NCBI RefSeq assembly: GCF_018596315.1 | Contig: NZ_JAHEAG010000013.1 | Coordinates: forward strand, 22,501 to 86,500 | Direction: 5' to 3' | DNA: 64,000 nucleotides | From: Bradyrhizobium sp. SRL28 | GTDB lineage: Bacteria; Pseudomonadota; Alphaproteobacteria; Rhizobiales; Xanthobacteraceae | Shown: positions 53,038-61,592 of the stretch, piece after piece | Layout of the letters: each line of letters opens with the position of its first letter | How positions within the stretch are numbered: the stretch's first letter is position 1 | Translations under genes and position numbers: made by a program | Notes under the pieces: model-generated | Databases searched by the model: none | What the model was told of the DNA's origin: nothing | What the model saw: only the letters and a program-made list of their open reading frames with translations

Positions 53038-55346
53038 CGCGCCGCTCCGGCATGCAGGCTCGCAGCGCCGTATGGCTTGAGATAGGCCGAGCTGCGGTAA
53101 TAGTCATAGAATTGCAGGCGGCTGAGATCGACGCGGGTCAGTACCGTTCCCATGACCCGATCGCGGACGGGGGACAAGAGGTCCATGGCATGGGACAGCA
53201 CCTCGCCCGGGGTCTGGTCCCAGGCCAGTGCCAGAATGATGCGATCGGCCAGTTCGGCGAGCGCGCGGCCATCGACCAGGGGCACCAGCGGCGGCGAGTC
53301 GATCACGATCAATTCGTAGCGGTGGCGGAAGTAATCGAGAACGTCGACGATCCGGTCGGAGAACATCAGCTCCGTGATGAACTCGACTTCCTTGATCGGC
53401 GTGGACGGCAGAATCGAAAGCCCGGTGCTGGGATCCACCAGAATGGCGCGTTCCGGCGCGGCCTGGCCGATCGCGACTTCCAGCAGCCCGGCATCGGCGC
53501 GCGGACAGAGGGCACGGGTCACTTGCGGATTGCGGAGGTCGCCATCGATGAGGAGCGTGCGGATGCCGAGCATGGCCAGCGACTGCGCCAGATTGATCGC
53601 AAGCGTGGTTTTGCCCTCGCTGTCGAGCGCGGAGGTGACCTGCACGACCTTCACCGGCTGTGATCGCATCGTCCGTTGCAGCGCAAGGCGAACGGAGCGG
53701 ATCGCTTCCGCGAAAAACGTGCCGGGCTCGTCGATCGCGTAGCGGGTCAGGGGCGGCTGCAGCGCGGGCGGCAATAGCCCTCTTGCTTTCGGATCATAGC
53801 GGCCGAGCGCGTTGCGTCCGCGCCGGGCGAGACGGGCCAACTCGCGCGCGCCGATCAATGGAACAGCGGCCAGCGCGGGAACGCCCGCAATGGCTTCGGC
53901 CTGTTCGATCGTCTTGACGCGGCCGTCGAGATAGTCGGCAAGGAACGCCAGCACGGTGCCGGCGCCGAGGCCGAGCATCACGGCAAGACCCAGGATCAGC
54001 ATGGTCTTGGGAGATGACGGCCTGATCGGAGTGCTGGCCTTGGTCACGATCCGGGAATCCGGCATCTCCAGGCTCTCCTGCGCCGTCGTTTCCTTGGAGC
54101 GTGCCAGATAGGATTCATACTGCGTGCGGTTGGCTTCGGCCTCGCGCTGCAGTTCGCGCAAGCGCACCTGCGCCTGGCCGGAGGAGGTGGACACGCCCTG
54201 AAGCTTGTCGAGGCTTTGCGTCAGCGACGCTTCGCGGGAGCGCGCGACGTCGTAATCGTGCTTGGTGCTCTCCAGTATTCGCTTGATTTCCTCGTTGATC
54301 AGCCTCTGGGTGTCGCGCCGCTGCGCCCGGACGTTGGCGACGAGGGGATGACGCGCGCCATATTTGCTCGAGAGGTCGGCTTCGTTCTTGGCGATGTCGG
54401 CATATTGAGTCCGCAGTTTCGTGATCATTTCCGAGGAAATGGCCGCGTTGATGCCGCCGGGGTCGCCGCCCGATTTCGCGATGTCCTGGACCTGCTCATA
54501 CTTGGCGCGCGCCTCCGCGGTTTGAACCCGCGCGGCGATCAGCTTGTTGTTGAGGTCGGTGAGCTGCTGGTCGTTGAGGGTTACGCCCTGGGACACCATC
54601 AAGTTATTGGCGGAACGATAATCCTCGACCGCCTTTTCGGAGGCGACGACCCTCGACTTCAAATCGTCGATCTGGCCGTTGAGCCAATTGGCGGCGATGC
54701 GCGTGGCGTCGTATTTGGCGCGAACCTGCTCGTCGAAATACGCGTCCGCAATCGCGTTGGCGATGGTGGCGGCCTTCTGCGGCGATTGTGAACTGACGGC
54801 GATGTCGACCAGGAAGGTCGTGCCCTGCCGCGTCACCTTCATCCGCTTCTGAAGGATATCGACGGATCGCGACTTGGCGGCGTCCTCGGGGCTGGCGCCG
54901 TCGCTCGGTCCGCTGCTGCGGAACAACGCTTTGATCGGATCGAGCAGGCCTGGCTTTGGCGTGAACTCCGTATCCTCCGTCAGCTTCAGCTTGCTGACGA
55001 CGCGCATCAGTATCGCAACCGACTGAATCAGCAGCGTCTGGCTTTCGATGGTCGCATCGTCGGTGCCGAAGTTCGACAGCACGGACTGGTTGCTCTCGAC
55101 GACATTGGCGCGGCGCGGATCGACCAGCACGGTCGACGTCGCCGTATAGAGAGTGGTGGTGAGCAACAAATAGATCACCGCGAGCCCAAGCAGGGCGAAG
55201 GCCGGCAGCACCGCCATCTTGTAGCGACGGCGCAGGATGCGGCCCATCTCGCGCAGATCGACGGTCGGATACTGCCATCCTTCGGCCGGGCGGCTGACAG
55301 GCTCGTCGGGGATTACATAGGGCAGGTCAGAATTGCGCTGTAACAT
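53034..55346 (-). CDS. Wzc/ExoP-type polysaccharide co-polymerase and tyrosine autokinase
   Basis: 770 residues. Wzz domain with TM1 about 43-62, a long periplasmic coiled coil (about 180-420), TM2 about 430-455, then a fused BY-kinase. Kinase motifs: Walker A SALDSEGKTT, Walker A' LLIDGDLRNPQ, Walker B LIVIDSPPL. The C-terminal tyrosine cluster FYDYYRSSAYLKPY has five Tyr for autophosphorylation. It controls EPS chain length and couples polymerisation to export. Its ATG overlaps the end of the outer-membrane protein gene by 20 bases, and its stop overlaps the Wzy-type start. Confidence 0.95.
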   Translation of the reverse strand: MLQRNSDLPYVIPDEPVSRPAEGWQYPTVDLREMGRILRRRYKMAVLPAFALLGLAVIYLLLTTTLYTATSTVLVDPRRANVVESNQSVLSNFGTDDATIESQTLLIQSVAILMRVVSKLKLTEDTEFTPKPGLLDPIKALFRSSGPSDGASPEDAAKSRSVDILQKRMKVTRQGTTFLVDIAVSSQSPQKAATIANAIADAYFDEQVRAKYDATRIAANWLNGQIDDLKSRVVASEKAVEDYRSANNLMVSQGVTLNDQQLTDLNNKLIAARVQTAEARAKYEQVQDIAKSGGDPGGINAAISSEMITKLRTQYADIAKNEADLSSKYGARHPLVANVRAQRRDTQRLINEEIKRILESTKHDYDVARSREASLTQSLDKLQGVSTSSGQAQVRLRELQREAEANRTQYESYLARSKETTAQESLEMPDSRIVTKASTPIRPSSPKTMLILGLAVMLGLGAGTVLAFLADYLDGRVKTIEQAEAIAGVPALAAVPLIGARELARLARRGRNALGRYDPKARGLLPPALQPPLTRYAIDEPGTFFAEAIRSVRLALQRTMRSQPVKVVQVTSALDSEGKTTLAINLAQSLAMLGIRTLLIDGDLRNPQVTRALCPRADAGLLEVAIGQAAPERAILVDPSTGLSILPSTPIKEVEFITELMFSDRIVDVLDYFRHRYELIVIDSPPLVPLVDGRALAELADRIILALAWDQTPGEVLSHAMDLLSPVRDRVMGTVLTRVDLSRLQFYDYYRSSAYLKPYGAASLHAGAAR

Positions 55347-56754
55347 TCATGCCTACCAGGTGTTTGTCGAAGCTGAAGACGGGGACGTCGCTGTCGCGCT
55401 TGGTGTAGCGGTAGTAGGCGGAAACGGCGCCGAAGCGATTGACGAGATATTTGACGCGCGTGTCCGACGTCAGCACGTTGTCCTTGCGGAACTGACCAAA
55501 GAACTTATCGTTCTCGTAGCCGCCGGCGAGCGACACGATGATGTTGCGGCGAAGTTCGTAATCGAGGCCGAGCTGCACCGCATTCGCGAGCACGCCGGTG
55601 GCACTGGTGTCGGTGGTCTGCGTGATGAGCTGCTCGGCATTGAAGTGCACGTCGAGCAGGCGCGTTGGCCGCCATGTCAGCCGCGCGCGGTAGGAAGGAC
55701 CTTCGATGTTGCCGATCGACGGATCGTCGAAGCGCTGCTGGACATAGCCGGCGCCGAATTCGCCGGTCACGAGGTTGCTTAAGCCGACCGTGATGCCGGA
55801 TAGTGCGCGATACCCTTGCGAGTCCAAGGTATGGCCCGGCGTTCCCCTGATGTCGCGCTGATTGCCTTCCACGCCGCCGAACCAGCCGAGAGTGGAAGAG
55901 ATCGCATAGTCTATCCGGCTGTGCAGCGCGTAGATCTGCCCGTCGCGGGCGTCCTGGTTGATGACGGTGCCGTCCTGCGCGCGCGTCGATCCGAAATCGT
56001 AGGAATCGGTGCGGAGGCCGACCGAGGTCGTCAGCCGGTTGAACTCCTTGCGCAGGGTTACGTCGCCGGACATCAGATTGTACGGCGTCGGCGATATCGC
56101 GTTGGCGGGGGAAGTGAGCGTGCCGACGCCTTCGTTCAGATGCGCGATCTGAAAGCTGCCGAGGAGCATCGTGTCGTTTGTGATATCCAGCCAGCCGTTG
56201 CCCTTCAGGCTGGCATTGGTCTGGTTCAGGCTCGAAAACTGGCTATAGGCCGTCGACTGCGCATCCAGCTTCAGATCGACGCCATGCCGCCCCCATAACG
56301 AGTGCGCGCGCAGCGTCGGCTCGATCACGGCCGCGATATCGGAACGCGGCGCGGTGTTCGACGCAAAGACGTTGCTGTCGTAAAAAGTGCCGGCGGTCAG
56401 CGACGGGTTGAACATCCAGGAGCCGGAGCGAATCCCGACGGGCTCATAGCCAGGCTGTTGTCGTTTCTTCACCGGCATATCCTCGGGCGGTATCTCTTCG
56501 CGGGTCGCCGGATCGGTTCGATCCGGCAGCGATGACGGCTCAAAGATCTTCTGCGCGTTCCATGGCGAAGCGAATTCTCCGTTGGTCCATGGAATGGCCT
56601 GTGCATTCGCCGACGATCCAAGACCGAGCAGGATGGCAGCCGCCGGCACGGGCAACAGGTTGAAGCGGCATCGGCCGGGCGCGCGTATGAAGCGGCATCG
56701 CTCCCCGCTTCTTCCAGACGCGTTCCACCATGAAAGTGCAAATTCGAATCCCAT
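55327..56754 (-). CDS. Outer-membrane beta-barrel protein of the EPS exporter
   Basis: 475 residues from the ATG at 56754 (AGGGA six bases upstream); earlier in-frame ATGs are not in a coding context. A signal-like hydrophobic stretch (LLPVPAAAILLGLGSSANAQA) lies at about residues 40-55, unusually far in, so the true start may be later. The mature part alternates polar and hydrophobic residues in many beta strands, ends in the OMP signature VGMNVTAQF with terminal Phe, and has no Cys. It sits between Wza and the kinase, so it is likely a porin for export of the polymer. Confidence 0.85.
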   Translation of the reverse strand: MGFEFALSWWNASGRSGERCRFIRAPGRCRFNLLPVPAAAILLGLGSSANAQAIPWTNGEFASPWNAQKIFEPSSLPDRTDPATREEIPPEDMPVKKRQQPGYEPVGIRSGSWMFNPSLTAGTFYDSNVFASNTAPRSDIAAVIEPTLRAHSLWGRHGVDLKLDAQSTAYSQFSSLNQTNASLKGNGWLDITNDTMLLGSFQIAHLNEGVGTLTSPANAISPTPYNLMSGDVTLRKEFNRLTTSVGLRTDSYDFGSTRAQDGTVINQDARDGQIYALHSRIDYAISSTLGWFGGVEGNQRDIRGTPGHTLDSQGYRALSGITVGLSNLVTGEFGAGYVQQRFDDPSIGNIEGPSYRARLTWRPTRLLDVHFNAEQLITQTTDTSATGVLANAVQLGLDYELRRNIIVSLAGGYENDKFFGQFRKDNVLTSDTRVKYLVNRFGAVSAYYRYTKRDSDVPVFSFDKHLVGMNVTAQF

Positions 56755-57053
56755 CACCCATCCCTTGCGGGAACTTGAACGCGACGAACATTTGACGGGT
56801 GAAGCCCATCGCTCAGAAAATGATCGTCGACTGCGCATAAGAAAGGCATGCCTCATACTCGGTACGCGGGCGCAAGGTGTTTGAGTTGTGAGATTGAAGT
56901 GATGCGCTCGCCTGCAACGCGCCTTGCCGGAAAAAGTTTTCCTCGCGCCGCAAAAATATTTCGCATTGCAAAACGCGGATTGTGACAACAACGCAGCACG
57001 CACGTCGTCATCCGCTCGCGAGCGGCATTCACCTCATCTGCGGTTCCGCAACG
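56755..57053. other. Intergenic region between the OPX and barrel genes
   Basis: 299 bases on the minus-strand path from the OPX gene to the barrel gene. A/T-rich around 56930-56990 (aaaaatatttcgcattgcaaaac), so a separate promoter for the barrel-kinase operon may lie here. No coding frame. Confidence 0.4.
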
Positions 57054-57641
57054 CTAGAAGTAGCGCTCCGGAATCCGAATGTTGTCGCCCGGGAAAACGG
57101 GAACAGGCGCATCGAGAGGCAAGATCTCTTCTCTACCGGCGCCCGCCCGGCGTAGATGGACCTTGCTTTCGTTGGCGCGATACGTGAATCCGCCGGCGCT
57201 TGCGACCGCGTCCATGACCGTCAGTCCGTTGCGATAAGGGTACTCACCGCTCTTCTTGACTTCGCCAAGGATGTAATACGGACGATACTGCGCGATCTCG
57301 ACGTTCACGCGCGGATCGCGCACGATTCCCTTTGCAAGCGCGGATGCGATCGCTTTCTCGAGCTGCCGCGTCGTGGCACCGGCCGCCTTGATATGGCCCG
57401 CGAGTGGAATCGAAACCTGACCGCCATTGTCGATTTCATACTCGCCGGTGATGTCGGACTCGCCGTAGACCTTCAGCCTGATTCGGTCGTTCGGGCCAAG
57501 GATGTAACTTTCCGCAGACGATGCGGAGGGAGGCGTTTGTGCTGAAGCTTGAACCGAAACACTGGCACTGATGCCGGCGATCGCAAGGACGAAAAGAAGA
57601 AAGTGAAGCGTCGGGCCGGCGCTGGACGACCGTTGCTGCAT
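57054..57641 (-). CDS. Short OPX (Wza/ExoF-like) polysaccharide export protein
   Basis: 195 residues from the ATG at 57641 (GGAG eight bases upstream), about half of E. coli Wza (379 with signal). A signal peptide (LHFLLFVLAIAGISASVSVQASAQ, partly quoted) ends without a lipobox Cys. Then come a PES domain (LGPNDRIRLKVYGESDITGE ... GIVRDPRVNVEI) and one SLBB domain (YILGEVKKSGEYPYRNGLTV ... RAGAGREEILPL). The sequence ends at FPGDNIRIPERYF with no C-terminal amphipathic helix, so it cannot itself form the outer-membrane pore. Confidence 0.9.
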   Translation of the reverse strand: MQQRSSSAGPTLHFLLFVLAIAGISASVSVQASAQTPPSASSAESYILGPNDRIRLKVYGESDITGEYEIDNGGQVSIPLAGHIKAAGATTRQLEKAIASALAKGIVRDPRVNVEIAQYRPYYILGEVKKSGEYPYRNGLTVMDAVASAGGFTYRANESKVHLRRAGAGREEILPLDAPVPVFPGDNIRIPERYF

Positions 57642-57775
57642 GGCTGCATCTCCGTGAATGCAAGTACAGCTGCCGATCATAGAGAAGAAAAAACGGCGAA
57701 AGAATGTGAGAGCGAGAGTTCCATCGGATTGGAAGCGAGACGTGAAGACATCATAGTTCACAAGTCGTGTACGCG

Positions 57776-58510
57776 TCATAGAAAGAGAATCGTCGATCCT
57801 TCGATCGCGATGCAGGTCAATGTTCCCGTTCGCCACGCACATGTGTCGATGTTGATTCGGTTGTGATGGATGTCCGGATGCGGCACTGGCGTATGACCGT
57901 GCACGATGAATCGTTCGTGCTTCCGCGTGGAGTCGAGGAACTCGTTCCGAATCCAGATCAGATCGTTAACATCCTGATGTTCGATCGGAATGTTCGGGCG
58001 AATGCCGGCATGCACGAACAAGAAATCGCCGCAAGTAAACTGATTGCGCAAGCACTGCATGAACAATTCGTGTGCACGCGGAAACGCGTCAAAAAAGCGG
58101 CGCTGCAGATCGAGCGCTGTCTCGCTCTCGTCGCGCAGCTCGATGCCGTAGGATGCAAGCGTCTGCATGCCGCCTAATGGCTCCCAGTACTGCAGGATGG
58201 CCGGATCCTGAAGGAACCCTTCCATCACAGCTTCGTGGTTGCCGCGCAGACACACCGCACGATTGGCGACCAGACGTACCGCGAGCAAATCGAGCACCGT
58301 CCTGGAGTGCGGTCCGCGATCGACGTAGTCGCCGAGATAGACTTCGACCGTATGCGCGATCGGCCTGCGCCTGACGTCGTCGTCGATGCGCGCTGTGATC
58401 TCGCTCAACAGGTCGGCCCGGCCGTGGATGTCACCGACCGCATAGATGCGTGTATCCGCTGGCGCTGAAGCGTTAACGGAGCGCGAAGGTGCCGGGGACA
58501 TTTGTTGCAT
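57776..58510 (-). CDS. PPP-type metallophosphoesterase (PrpA/ApaH-like serine/threonine phosphatase)
   Basis: 244 residues. Metal motifs GDIHG, GDYVDRG and RGNHE are all present, with the later His in VHAG and VHGHTP. This is the bacterial PrpA/PrpB-like family (about 220-240 residues), which removes phosphate from proteins or acts on diadenosine polyphosphates. It lies 134 bases upstream of the OPX gene, same strand. The locus has a tyrosine autokinase but no Wzb-type phosphatase, so regulation of the kinase is a possible job (inference). Confidence 0.9.
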   Translation of the reverse strand: MQQMSPAPSRSVNASAPADTRIYAVGDIHGRADLLSEITARIDDDVRRRPIAHTVEVYLGDYVDRGPHSRTVLDLLAVRLVANRAVCLRGNHEAVMEGFLQDPAILQYWEPLGGMQTLASYGIELRDESETALDLQRRFFDAFPRAHELFMQCLRNQFTCGDFLFVHAGIRPNIPIEHQDVNDLIWIRNEFLDSTRKHERFIVHGHTPVPHPDIHHNRINIDTCAWRTGTLTCIAIEGSTILFL

Positions 58511-58578
58511 GGTGCGCGATGTCGATCATGGAACCGGGTGGCGGTCAATACATCACGCAATACGCGGAAGTGATGTGT

Positions 58579-58722
58579 CTAGAAAAAGAGCAGGCGGACC
58601 AGGATAACGATCGTCACCCACGCCATCGCGTTTCCGATGATGATTCGGTTTCTGAGCCTGCGGTCAGGCAGCAATCTGTCGTGTTGCACCAGCGCGCGGC
58701 TGTGCAGACGTTCGGCCATCAT
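58579..58722 (-). CDS. Small membrane protein, 47 aa, not in standard ORF size range
   Basis: A 47-residue frame starts at an ATG ATG pair (58722) with GGAGG five bases upstream and stops at TAG. The N-terminal half is basic (RLHSRALVQHDRLLPDRRLR); the C-terminal half is one hydrophobic segment, GNAMAWVTIVILVRLLFF. That composition suggests a single-pass inner-membrane protein with its basic end in the cytoplasm. It lies 68 bases upstream of the phosphatase gene on the same strand. Function unknown. Confidence 0.6.
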   Translation of the reverse strand: MMAERLHSRALVQHDRLLPDRRLRNRIIIGNAMAWVTIVILVRLLFF

Positions 58723-59271
58723 GGGCGCCTCCCCGGAATTGTTCCGTGAAGTGGACGGCTCGCGAATCGCTGCCGTCTCTGTTTTCTTCCGAAGCCGTGC
58801 GACGACAGCAGCAACTCGTGCGCGTCAACTACCGCCTTTCATCACGCTGTGGCGTATCGCTGGGCATTCGATGAACAATCTCTCGTTCAAAACAACGCTG
58901 TGACAGGCATTTGTTGCCCGTGCAGCGACGCGGAGTGTGTTCAAGTGAACATCGAGAATCGAACAATGGATTTTGTTCCGCGATTCTCGAATATGCATAG
59001 CAGTGTCGAGTCACACGCAACCCGTTAACCGGGCAAATCGAAACTAAGCGCCTCCGAACAAACCAGAATATCGCGTCGCACAATCGCGTGCGCGATTCAG
59101 TTCCGGCGTTGCGCGAGACCTATTTCACTTTCGCGCCAAATTTCGCTCAAGATTTTGGAAAGTCTTTGCGGCCGAGAAAGTGCTGACATTCGCTGCTGCG
59201 AAATCGTCACGCGCGGTGCCGGGCAATTCGACGTGCTCGGTCACAGTCCGGTTCCAGCAGAGAGGAGACTC
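58723..59271. other. Divergent control region of the EPS locus
   Basis: 549 bases between the minus-strand phosphatase/export group and the plus-strand initiating transferase, so it must hold promoters for both arms. It contains a strong inverted repeat: tcgagaatc (58952-58960) plus gaacaa pair with ttgttc plus gattctcga (58982-58990), separated by a six-base loop and a three-base bulge. gttca-ag-tgaac (58939-58950) sits immediately to its left. A candidate regulator site or transcript hairpin. No ORF is supported. Confidence 0.55.
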
Positions 59272-60036
59272 ATGGCCTCGATCGTGACAGCCAACTTCGA
59301 TCGGAACAACGTCACGCCGATTCGGAGAGAGCGGACAGAGATATCGGTCCGTCCTGTCGAGTTTGCCGGCGGCGGTATGCATGGTGCGTATCGAAGCCGC
59401 CGGCGTTCGCGCCGTGTCGCGCGGACTGAGCCGTCGTCGTCGATTGCAAAGCGCATCTTCGATATCGCCGCGGCAAGCAGCGCCGTGCTGTTTTTCGCCC
59501 CTCTCCTGATCGCAATTGCAATCGCGATAAAGGCGACGTCACCGGGCCCGGTGCTGTTCTTTCAGTACCGCTACGGTTATCGAAACCGCCGCTTCAAGAT
59601 CTACAAGTTCCGCACGATGCGTAACGATGCCGGTGATGTGCGCGGCGTAAGGCAGACGGTGCAGGGCGATGCCCGCGTGACGCCGGTGGGGCGAATTCTG
59701 CGCAAGACCAGCCTCGACGAAATTCCGCAGCTGTTCAACGTGATCAAGGGCGACATGTCGCTGGTTGGGCCGCGGCCGCACGTTCCGGGAATGCTGGCGG
59801 CGGATTTGCCCTATGAAGACCTGGTGCCATATTATTTTCAACGCCATACGGCGCGGCCGGGCATTACCGGGCTTGCGCAGGTCAGCGGTTGCAGAGGAAG
59901 CACGGCCCAGTCCGGGCCTGCGATCTCGCGGATCGATTACGATCTCGATTACATCGAGAGATGGTCGCTGCGCATGGACGTCATGATCATCATCCGCACG
60001 ATCCGCAAGGAATTCCTGTCGGGAAGCGGATTCTGA
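59272..60036 (+). CDS. Undecaprenyl-phosphate sugar transferase (ExoY/WcaJ-like, polyprenyl phosphoglycosyltransferase)
   Basis: 254 residues from the ATG at 59272 (GAGGAG five bases upstream). After a ~60-residue disordered basic tail (RSRRRSRRVAR), one membrane segment VLFFAPLLIAIAIAI precedes the catalytic domain: PVLFFQYRYGYRNRRFKIYKFRTM, LRKTSLDEIPQLFNVIKGDMSLVGPRP (quoted in part), and RHTARPGITGLAQVSGC. It transfers a hexose-1-phosphate to undecaprenyl phosphate, the first committed step of EPS repeat synthesis. ExoY-like, lacking the five-TM N-terminus of WbaP/WcaJ. Confidence 0.93.
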   Translation: MASIVTANFDRNNVTPIRRERTEISVRPVEFAGGGMHGAYRSRRRSRRVARTEPSSSIAKRIFDIAAASSAVLFFAPLLIAIAIAIKATSPGPVLFFQYRYGYRNRRFKIYKFRTMRNDAGDVRGVRQTVQGDARVTPVGRILRKTSLDEIPQLFNVIKGDMSLVGPRPHVPGMLAADLPYEDLVPYYFQRHTARPGITGLAQVSGCRGSTAQSGPAISRIDYDLDYIERWSLRMDVMIIIRTIRKEFLSGSGF

Positions 60037-60068
60037 CCAACGTCATCAAGACATTGAAGGACCATGCC

Positions 60069-61508
60069 ATGGCGATGATCGAGCCGCGCGGCCGAATCGT
60101 ACCCGTTCTCCTGTCAGGCGGCGCCGGCTCGCGGCTGTGGCCGCTGTCGCGCGAGACTTATCCCAAGCAATTGCTCTCGCTGCTTGGCGAAAACACCCTG
60201 CTGCAGCAGACGGCGCTGCGCGTCGACGATCGTTCGCTGTTTACCGAGCCGATGGTGATCGCAAACGCCGAGCATCGTTTTGCGATCGGCGAGCAGTTGC
60301 GCGCGGTCGGCGTCGATCGGCCGACCATCGTACTCGAACCGTTCGGAAGAAACACCGCGCCTGCGGTCGCGGTTGCAGCGCTGCTCGCCAGCGAGGCCGA
60401 TCCCGACGCCGTGATACTGGCGATGCCGGTCGATCACTGGGTGCGCGATCACGTCGCATTTCGCGCCGCGATAGCGACGGGCGTCACGGCCGCGCGATAC
60501 GGTCGATTCGTCCTGTTCGGCGTTCGGCCTTCGTCGGCGGCGACAGGCTTCGGCTATATCCGGATGGGCGACGAACTGGACGCCGCCTCGCCGATTCGCA
60601 ACGTGGCCGGCTTCGTCGAGAAGCCGGATCTGGTGACGGTCGAGCGCCTGCTGGCGTGTGACGAGCATGTCTGGAACAGCGGGATATTTCTGCTGCCGGC
60701 GCGCCAGTTCATCGACGAACTGGCGCAGCGGGCGCCGGAGGTTCTCTCCGCCTGCCGCAAGGCATTGACGGGCGCAACCCGCGATCTCGATTTTCTTCGG
60801 CTCGAGGAGCGCGCGTTCGAGGCCTGCCCGAGCATCTCGATGGACTATGCGATCATGGAAAAGACCGACAATGCCGTGGTCGTTCCCGCCACATTCGACT
60901 GGAGCGATGTCGGAAGCTGGTCGGCCTTGTGGTCGATGGCGGAAAAGGATCCGTCGGGCAATGTGGTGATTGGCGATGCGGTGATGGAAGACACCTCGGG
61001 CTGCTATGTCCGCGGCGACGGGCAACTGGTCGCGGCGCTCGGGGTCGAGGATCTCGTCATTGCGACTTCGCCTGATGTGGTGCTGGTGACCAGCCGAAAG
61101 CGCGACCAGGATGTCGGAAAACTGGTCGAGCGCCTGAAGGCGACCGGCCATCGGTCGGCGACCCAGACCCACAGCGTGCATCGTCCGTGGGGCTACTATC
61201 AGTCGATCCATGCCGGCGACCGGTTCCAGGTCAAGCGTATCACCGTCAATCCCGGCGCCAAGCTGTCGCTGCAGAAACATTATCACCGCGCCGAACATTG
61301 GGTCGTGGTGAACGGCACCGCAATCGTGACGCGCGACGACGAAGAAATCCTGCTGCGCGAGAACGAGTCGATCTTTGTCCCGTTGGGATGCATGCATCGC
61401 CTGGAGAATCCCGGAAAGGTTCCGCTCAATCTGATCGAGGTCCAGTCTGGCTCCTATCTCGGGGAAGACGACATCGTTCGTGTGCAGGACATCTATGACC
61501 GCGTCTGA
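60069..61508 (+). CDS. manC: Mannose-1-phosphate guanylyltransferase/mannose-6-phosphate isomerase (ManC type)
   Basis: 479 residues from the ATG at 60069 (AAGGA seven bases upstream). The nucleotidyltransferase half has the GGAGSRLWPLSRETYPKQLL signature and the FVEKP motif (PMI/GMP class). The C-terminal cupin, about 350-475, is the type II phosphomannose isomerase: HRPWGYYQSI, GAKLSLQKHYHRAEHWVVV and NESIFVPLGCMHRLENPG. It makes GDP-mannose for the EPS. It follows the initiating transferase by 32 bases. Confidence 0.95.
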   Translation: MAMIEPRGRIVPVLLSGGAGSRLWPLSRETYPKQLLSLLGENTLLQQTALRVDDRSLFTEPMVIANAEHRFAIGEQLRAVGVDRPTIVLEPFGRNTAPAVAVAALLASEADPDAVILAMPVDHWVRDHVAFRAAIATGVTAARYGRFVLFGVRPSSAATGFGYIRMGDELDAASPIRNVAGFVEKPDLVTVERLLACDEHVWNSGIFLLPARQFIDELAQRAPEVLSACRKALTGATRDLDFLRLEERAFEACPSISMDYAIMEKTDNAVVVPATFDWSDVGSWSALWSMAEKDPSGNVVIGDAVMEDTSGCYVRGDGQLVAALGVEDLVIATSPDVVLVTSRKRDQDVGKLVERLKATGHRSATQTHSVHRPWGYYQSIHAGDRFQVKRITVNPGAKLSLQKHYHRAEHWVVVNGTAIVTRDDEEILLRENESIFVPLGCMHRLENPGKVPLNLIEVQSGSYLGEDDIVRVQDIYDRV

Positions 61509-61592
61509 GGTGCGGCTGGGTGGGCAACACCCGCATCGAGGACGACGTGTCCCACAGCGAAGGCTGTGCGTGCGTCACCAAGGGAGGCGACG

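Noticed and set aside
60114..61397. 427-residue minus-strand frame opposite manC
   Set aside because: Antisense shadow; manC is unambiguous on the plus strand.
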